A program made the position numbers and the translations under genes. Positions 57,379-64,000 of a stretch of 64,000 nucleotides of DNA are shown here, piece by piece (the first letter of the stretch is position 1; each line of letters begins with the position of its first letter). The stretch is from Gnetum montanum (taxonomy: Eukaryota; Streptophyta; Gnetopsida; Gnetales; Gnetaceae): NCBI GenBank assembly GCA_015680685.1, contig MNCI01017947.1:129901-193900 (forward strand). The letters run 5' to 3'. The notes under the pieces are model-generated. The model did no database searches and was not told the DNA's origin. It saw nothing but the letters and a program-made list of their open reading frames with translations.

Positions 57379-57960
57379 GCTCTTTTGTGCTTGTTCTATT
57401 CTCTCTTATTCGGTGTTTCTTCTTATTTTGGTATTGAATTCTTTGCCGGGATAAAATTTTCAAGGCGGCCTTGCCTCGTATGCGAGGTTTGCGAATTTTT
57501 TGCTTGGAAGAACCTTTTATCGTACACACGAGCAATTCGTCTTGGTTATTTCTTTTTTCCATGAAGGAACGGACAAGTTTTGCGTTTACTTTTATGCGTC
57601 TGAAATCTTCTATATATATACACATAACACTAAAATGTGTCTATTAGAATTTCTTAAAGAGAATCCTTCGAAATATGTAAAATTGGTGCTTTTACTTGTA
57701 TATTTTATACAACTCACGGAGGATTTTATCAGCCTCGTACCAGTGCAGTAGTGTTCCAGTAAGGAATGCAAAAATTGAAGTTTGCTGTTTTCAAAACAAG
57801 AAATTTTATTTTTCCACTTCAGGAGGTTTTTTCTCCTATAAAAGACAGTCAAAAATTGAAGTTTCCTGTTTTGAAAAAACCGGCAATTTAATGGCACCGC
57901 GAAACCGAGTTAGCTTAATTACTATAGCTGTTTTGATGCATGTCATAGGATAAACAGCGA
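57379..57960 (+). other. 3' flank of the GH3 gene
   Basis: Likely 3' UTR to about 57630 (no clear AATAAA seen). An imperfect direct repeat CAAAAATTGAAGTTT(G/C)CTG lies at 57769-57791 and 57850-57872. No gene. Confidence 0.45.
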
Positions 57961-59030
57961 TGAGTTGGTCCCATTATCAAAATTCACTACCTTGATTACA
58001 GGGGATTTGTTGATGAGTAAGTTTTGAATGCACAAAATTTGTTTGAGGAAACTATTACTTACGGTGCCTCCTGGGGACAAACTTCAGGAATAGTCTGAGT
58101 GGAAAAAGGCTATGTAACATTTTAACAAAAATTAATTAATTAAATTAAAAAGTTAGAAATTTAAAAAATTATCAAAACTTCTTGTTGCTGCGGATGGTAC
58201 TCACTACTGCTGCAGAAGACGAAGAGAGATAGTGAAAGGAAAAGAGAGATCTGATCCCCCACCAACGGCCCACTACAGTACATGTACATTGTCCGAACTT
58301 CTTGTCGTTGGCCCACTATAGGTACACCGTCAAAATGTGTTGCCATCGTCACGTGAGATGGGAGGGAAAGAGAGACCGTTTCTGTCTGCCTTGTAACCCC
58401 TGCGTCCACGCCCGACGATTCATCTCCGATAATTGCTCTGCCTCACCACCGGTGCACGATGATCGTGTTCTTCTTTCCTCTGATGTATGTGGTTGCAGTG
58501 ATGGCGCTGAACTGGAAAGGCTATGATTTGTATGATCTTTTATATTTTTGTGGCTGTCCGCTTCAATTGTGATTGTGTATAATCCATTCACGGGTACTCC
58601 TTTTCTTATATTAACTGTTCTGTACCGTATTGAGATTCCAAATTTCCATGGAGTCTTTTTGAAATTGTGTCATCATGGTTTCGCAGAAACGCAGCATCGG
58701 CTTATTTATCAAATATGATAATGTTCAAAAACAATGTTTTAACCCTGCTATCGTACACCGACATCTTTGGTTTGGTCCAAGGGGTTTTTTTTTTTTTAAT
58801 AATTGAATGCCGTGACAGTTTCAACATTGCATCTTCCTAGCAAGCTCTGCTCTGCACTAATTTGAATGCATGCATGCATTCCCCTGACTTGTCGATGCAT
58901 TCTAGTGACTTGCGGGTGCGGCTGTGTCTTTGGCCCCTACACAAACGACAAAAACACAGTTTGAGACTCGAATTGTATTATTGACCAAAATATTTCCACT
59001 TGAATTTCATTGTTACTAGTGTAAGGAAAA
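57961..59030. other. Intergenic, unassigned
   Basis: 58180-58530 is of higher GC with a CACGTG box (58350-58355). Short open frames there (58302-58526 +, 58591-58349 -) have no recognised domain. GCATGCATGCATGC-like run near 58867. Nothing further. Confidence 0.35.
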
Positions 59031-59100
59031 AAAAATGCTGCACGCTCAACTAATACCCAAAAAAATGCTGCACGCTCAACTAATACCCAAAAAAATGCAG
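59031..59100. repeat. 30-bp tandem repeat, 2.3 copies
   Basis: AAATGCTGCACGCTCAACTA with flanking A-run and TACCC repeats with period 30 at 59031, 59061 and partially 59091. Confidence 0.85.
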
Positions 59101-61954
59101 GAAATAATACGAAACACTAACTGAAAACTCAGGAATCCAAGGAAATTTGATTATAGGAATAGAATAATCGATGATGATGAAAAATAACACTCGCATGGTT
59201 TCAATAACCTACAAGTATCGGTTTGTGGTTTCTCCAAATAAATCCAAGTGTTCAAACTCCAAGTAAACTTTGGCTTGTACCGTTGTGGGTTTAGTAGTCA
59301 AACAAGAGAAAGTGAACAGATCCTTCGTGAGAAAACGATATTATTCATTTCACAGCAAGCTTCGGCTCCTTGACCGGCTTTACCTCCAAGACCCGCACCC
59401 TTAGTAATTGCAAATCATTCAAACAATGCCCTGCAGATACGCATTGCAAAAAATTGCAAAAAATTTTAAAATTATATAGAAACGGTGAAGTTTGACAATG
59501 TTTTTTTTTAAATTAAAACTGCCAGTGCTTAGCATGGGTTATGTTGGCATCAACACTTAGTCCTCAAATTAGAAATTGTATACAAATGCAAGGAGCAACA
59601 AAACTATAGAAACTTTAAAATGGAGATGTAACAAATAGATGATCGAAAAGATCACAAAATAAACAAATTGAAATTTAAAAGTGAACTATATTGATCTAAA
59701 CATGATTAAAGATAACCATATAATCAAGAGAGAACTAAGCATGGGCCACCCCTTCTACATCATCTTATTTAATTAAAATTCAAATATATATTTCATTATT
59801 TATCATAATTTTAACTACATAGGTATATATACAATTAAAACGTATAATTAAGATGGCATTCCCAATCTTCTCACAAGGTAAAAGTCAAAAATATGTGAAT
59901 TACTTTGAGCACGAGACTTATACTGAATTTTAGGGAGGACAAGTTCATGTTAGATCATGGCTAACCACAACTTTTAGATTTGTCCTTAGGACCTTTTTTT
60001 TTTTGTTTGAAAAAAGGAATAAGTGAAAGGGATTATTTGCTTTTAAAAAAAATTGGAAAAATAGGTTTAAAAGGGAAAATGGAGGTTAGGGTGAGGATAG
60101 CTACCAAAGCTCATTGCACTAATGAACATGGTCCTCATTCTCTTTTTTTCTTTTTTTTCTTTTTAAAGAAACTTTGTTCATGGTGTATTTCATTCTTAAG
60201 GTAGGAATTCCAACACAGGTCTGGCCAATTAGCTACATTGTTAAAGAACACAGTCCTTTTGGAACTTTGCCCATGGTGTAGTTCAACCCTCAAGGGGTGG
60301 AGCCTCCTTTCTCTCCTGTAGGCACGTGGCAGGCAACAACGGGATCTGGCAACCTCCTCTCCCTCTTACAGTGGTTGCAGAGATGGCAGGCGCAAGATCT
60401 GCAGGGCGCGTGAGGTTCTATGTTTCTCTAGCAATGGCGTTGCAAGCTAGCAATCACCAGTGATGGGCAAACAGCCTCCCTAGGCAGCATGTGACAAGAT
60501 CCACCGACATCCTCTCCTTGACTAGGTGCATGATAGGGAGATCATCAAGCATAGCCTTCTCTCTCTCTCTGACGTGTGCACTTCGACAGTAAGTAGGCAT
60601 GTGCAACGACACGTTAATGACAGTGGACAGACGGTCAACATGGTAGGCTCTTGACTATCAACCATTGCTGTTGTGCATCTATAGCAATGCACACAGTACG
60701 ACGCATGCAAGCGGGGCACAAGACGTGTGGGTTTTTTTTCTATGACAAAGGCAACACGCGTGGGTAGCAAACCAAGTGTACAACGCATTGGTCTCTAACA
60801 ACGAGCACGTGGCACTCACCGTAGCAATCCTTGATCAAGGCGCGATGGTAGGCAATCCGTGGTTGCAACAAACAGTGGTAGACATTAGGGCCAGCTAGGG
60901 AAACCAATAGGTGGTGGTTTCCTTCTTCTTTTTTTGCACTGTAGTGGGTAGCCTTCTCTCTCTTCCTGAATGGCTTGCACGCTGCAAGTGGGGTTAGCAA
61001 ACTTTTTTCTCCCTCTTGTTCCACATGACAAGTAGGGGTCAAGGTTTTCTTACTCAGCAGTGGGCACCACCAAAAATGACAGACTAGCACCACCACCACA
61101 GGAAAATTTAATTTTTTGTAGTTAATCTTAGGTCTCTGTATCCATACAGGAGGCACCCCAAGCAATAGTCTCTTCAAATGAGTTTTTCCTTAGATGTTGG
61201 TGCAACCAAAATTTATACATTAACAAGACTATACTTTGGAGTTTGGACACATTTTTTTCACTGTGTATGGTCGTAGTAGTTGTGTTGCAAGCTTGAAAGT
61301 TTCCATATTAAAAAAAAATCATATCATATAGCATTTTTCCATTTGAATACTAGAAGTTGGTAAAATGGTTTGCTTCCATAACATTATATTGATAGTTACT
61401 TAATTAGAAAATTTGTTGCCATACACATTATATTGATAGTTACTTTAGGCCACAGGTCAATTACTAACCCCATTTCAACAAAGTCATCCTTTGTTACAGT
61501 AAAATAAATAAATTTTATCATTTGCGGCTTTCTTGAACAAGTTTTTTTTTAACATTGCCATGGTAAGTAAATAATTATTGTCCTAATGCCTGAGATAAGA
61601 CATGAATTTTTTTTTTTTTTGAGAATTATTATTTGTGAGTACCAACTACATTGTAACTTGCACTTTGTCTTTGGAAAACTAATTATGAGTGAATCAATTG
61701 AATATTTTTTAATTTGAAAAATATAAAAAAATTTCTTGGCCAAATAATAAATATATAGCTAAACTAGTCATATGTTACATTTGGAATGTGATTTACTCCC
61801 ATTAGAAGTTGAAGCTCTTCCTCAATTTCTGAGCTATATTTACAATCTATTAGAAATTAAGGAAGCCAAATTTTTCAAAGTAGTTCTTAAAAATACCAAA
61901 GAATAAGGATGGTATTTTTAGGAAATACAATGGCTAAAAACATGGAATCTTTCA
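59101..61954. other. Intergenic, unassigned
   Basis: AT-rich, except 60290-61180, which is of more balanced composition and has several open frames (60788-60522 -, 61177-60740 -) without recognisable domains. 61390-61405 and 61425-61440 repeat ATTATATTGATAGTTACT. Nothing else supported. Confidence 0.35.
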
Positions 61955-62143
61955 TACATATTAACCTAGTGGTGCAAGTTTTGGCCTCGTAACCCTAGGT
62001 CACAACTTCTTTTCTACTAAGTAGAAGTGAGTTATAAACTTCTATAAATCACAAGTTCTTTTCTACTAAGTAGAAGTGAGTTATAAACTTCTATAAATCT
62101 TAAACTATACTTATGTTTCAATTATTTTGGGTTCCAACACCCA
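61955..62143 (+). repeat. SINE-like repeat B with internal 49-bp tandem duplication
   Basis: The head CCTAGTGGTGCAAG is followed by a 49-bp segment present twice (62001-62049, 62050-62098; one or two differences) and the family-B tail AATTATTTTGGGTTCCAACA. A pairing stem TTCTACTAAGTAGAA lies inside each unit. Confidence 0.6.
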
Positions 62144-64000
62144 CTCCCTTATTGACATTTTCTACTAAGATGCAAGTCACTTGTCTATGACTTCCTCGCT
62201 TGGTATTATTAGTATGAGTATGCTATAGGTTCTATAATAGGATCTGTAGTCCAAATAGATGTTGCTTCCATTACTCCCACCAAGCTTGTCAATGCTATGG
62301 CACTCATTCCCTCGATCCTCTTAGCGCCTTTGGCTTTCTGGCCAATTAGCACAAGGTTGGCTCACTATGAAGCATTTAATGTTGACATCTCCCACTCATG
62401 CACTAACACAAGGAATATAGGATAGGAAGATCTGACGACGACGGGTATGCAAATTTGTTGGATGATTTTAATGGTAGCAAAGTTGGGCATCCTAATTAAT
62501 GTTTTCAAAGATTCTTTTATTGTTGTTTATGTTTATGGCTATTTTGAAATTATGTGTATATGGCCGTTTTGTTGTTGATCTCATTGTTTTTTCCTCAGCG
62601 TATCATTCAATGCATTTGTCTCTGGAAATAGCTAGATTTTTTATCTATTTGTACATTTTTTTAATAAATATTTTTTTAGTTCATTTTCAATAGCTTTCAT
62701 GTCACACTTTTGCAGCAACATTTTCTAATTAGATCATTATCTGATCTCCTTTGCAGTTTGCACCTGTTCATGAGAAATCCTATTCCTATAAATTATTCTA
62801 ATTTATAGATTCTATGTCTCAAATTCAAAAAAAGTTTGATTCTGTTTATCTGGATAAAGATGATGCATCGTAGGATTCTGTTGTGACATACCTTTCCCTG
62901 ATCTAAAGCATAAATTCTATATCATTAACCAAAGGCAACCTACTTAAACCAATTCTTAAGGAAGAAAACACAAAAGAGAAGCTTTATTGACCTTTAAAAA
63001 TGTATTTACAATTCATTTACACCTTTAAATCTCCGTCTTCCTTGGGTTCGCGGTGTTTAGCACGGCTAGAGGCAATCAATTGGGTTTGAAATATGATTTA
63101 AAAAAACTACGTAGACTCAATTTTCAGGTTAAAAAAAGGTTCAAAAAACACGGCACATATTATATTAAATCAATGAACATGTTAATGAGGAAGGATACAC
63201 GATCTTCTGGCCATGCTTTATCCTATAAATGTAAAGTTGCAAAATCACCCAAAGATGCAGAGCTGCAAGAATAGAGGGAAAGAGCTGCCAAACAAGGAAG
63301 GAAAAGAGAATCTGATGAATTAGAAAGGTTACAAAGCAGCTTGCAATCTTACATCATACTAGTTTCTGCTGATGTATTCTGTTCAAGATTATTTCTTTTA
63401 TTGTTTGTATTTTCTATTGTAATTTTGTTTATTTCTTATTTTTTATGGTAAAAAAAATGTGTTTGATAACTTGGATCGGTACAGAAGTTGTACGGGAGGT
63501 TATTTGCTGCAACTGCGATTAATGGCCATGTGAAAAATCATTGGTTTCCAACATCTTAGTAAATTTATAATTAACATCTATTTAAGCATTTCTGTCACTC
63601 TAGTTTGCTCATGACTTCATGTCTCTTTTTTATATATTGTTCAGGACTTCATGTCTCTTTTTGCATATATAGATGAATAAACTTATTGTTCACGTCTCCG
63701 GTCCGACAAACCCCCCTTATTATTCATATCTCCTTTGTACACCTGAATAAATTTAACATGGAAATGCCTCCTTTGTCCATCATGTCTCCGCCAATGTCAT
63801 GGTACGGTTGCAACTCGTGTACTTTAATTTAATTGTCCACCAATGTCAGGGCTTATGATAGCTAATTGTCTGCGGTGAAATTTCATGCACGCATGATGAT
63901 ATAAAATTCGTTTTCGATAGCACTTTGCAATTTTTTTAATAATGATTTTAAAACTCGTGTAGAATGTACATTTCTTTGCCCAGTAGTTCAGAATTTCAGG
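62144..64000. other. Intergenic, unassigned
   Basis: AT-rich sequence. The small frame 63053-63274 (73 codons, Lys/Arg-rich, KLRRLNFQVKKRFKK) continues after its stop as a Glu/Arg-rich stretch (RERAAKQGRKRESDELERL, about 63275-63335). It could be a terminal exon or a relic, but I cannot assign it. No other feature. Confidence 0.3.

Noticed and set aside
58302-58526. Cysteine-containing small protein
   Set aside because: No signal peptide or known cysteine pattern; an overlapping antisense frame of similar length exists.

Overview
The window is nuclear DNA of a land plant, most likely a seed plant. The support is plant Ty3/gypsy (Athila-like) LTR retrotransposons with a tRNA-Asp-type primer site, L1-type LINE debris, tRNA-derived SINE-like repeats, and one intron-containing GH3 glucan exohydrolase/beta-glucosidase gene with spliceable GT-AG introns. 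The exons of that gene are strikingly GC-rich, as in many monocot genes, while the surrounding DNA is AT-rich. The species cannot be named from the sequence. About 53 kb of the 64 kb is repeat-derived; only the GH3 gene (53768-57378, + strand) is a confident host gene.

Layout. 66-6773: element El-1, a non-autonomous Athila-like element (gag plus protease relic, no RT or integrase). 6774-10105: LINE wreckage, a + strand piece fused to a - strand piece, then a SINE-like repeat. 10106-20413: El-2, a longer relative with recognisable gag, PR, RT, RNase H and integrase, all broken by stops. 20414-25360: old repeat mosaic (unit R1). 25430-37340: a minus-strand relative of the same LTR family carrying a degraded coiled-coil ORF. 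It is split by an inner minus-strand LTR element (about 27480-36490) with LTRs of about 1.7 kb full of hairpins. 37480-38332: P1, a copy of the DNA upstream of the GH3 gene. 38333-40409 and 47128-51725: R2, a second copy of R1. 40410-47127: El-3, gag only. 51726-53579: P2, the upstream region of the gene, interrupted by a 1041-bp solo LTR (51958-52998) with a perfect AATGA target duplication. 53580-57378: core promoter and GH3 gene. 57379-64000: intergenic DNA with small repeats and no gene I can support.

The larger picture is a tandem duplication of a unit [R+P] of about 7.5 kb ending just upstream of the GH3 core promoter. The two copies were later inflated to about 30 kb and 15 kb by different retrotransposons. 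Each copy preserves the empty site of elements present in the other, so the order of events can be read. A second theme is that the LTRs of one family share their sequence from the TATA box onward but carry unrelated palindrome-rich blocks upstream of it. A third is that three family members that differ in how much coding sequence they retain all keep a non-coding 3' module of about 2 kb and repeated copies of a GTCATGGGGG motif.

Limits: everything was read by eye. Boundaries of diverged repeats are approximate, percent identities were not calculated, and clade names rest on motifs rather than on a tree.
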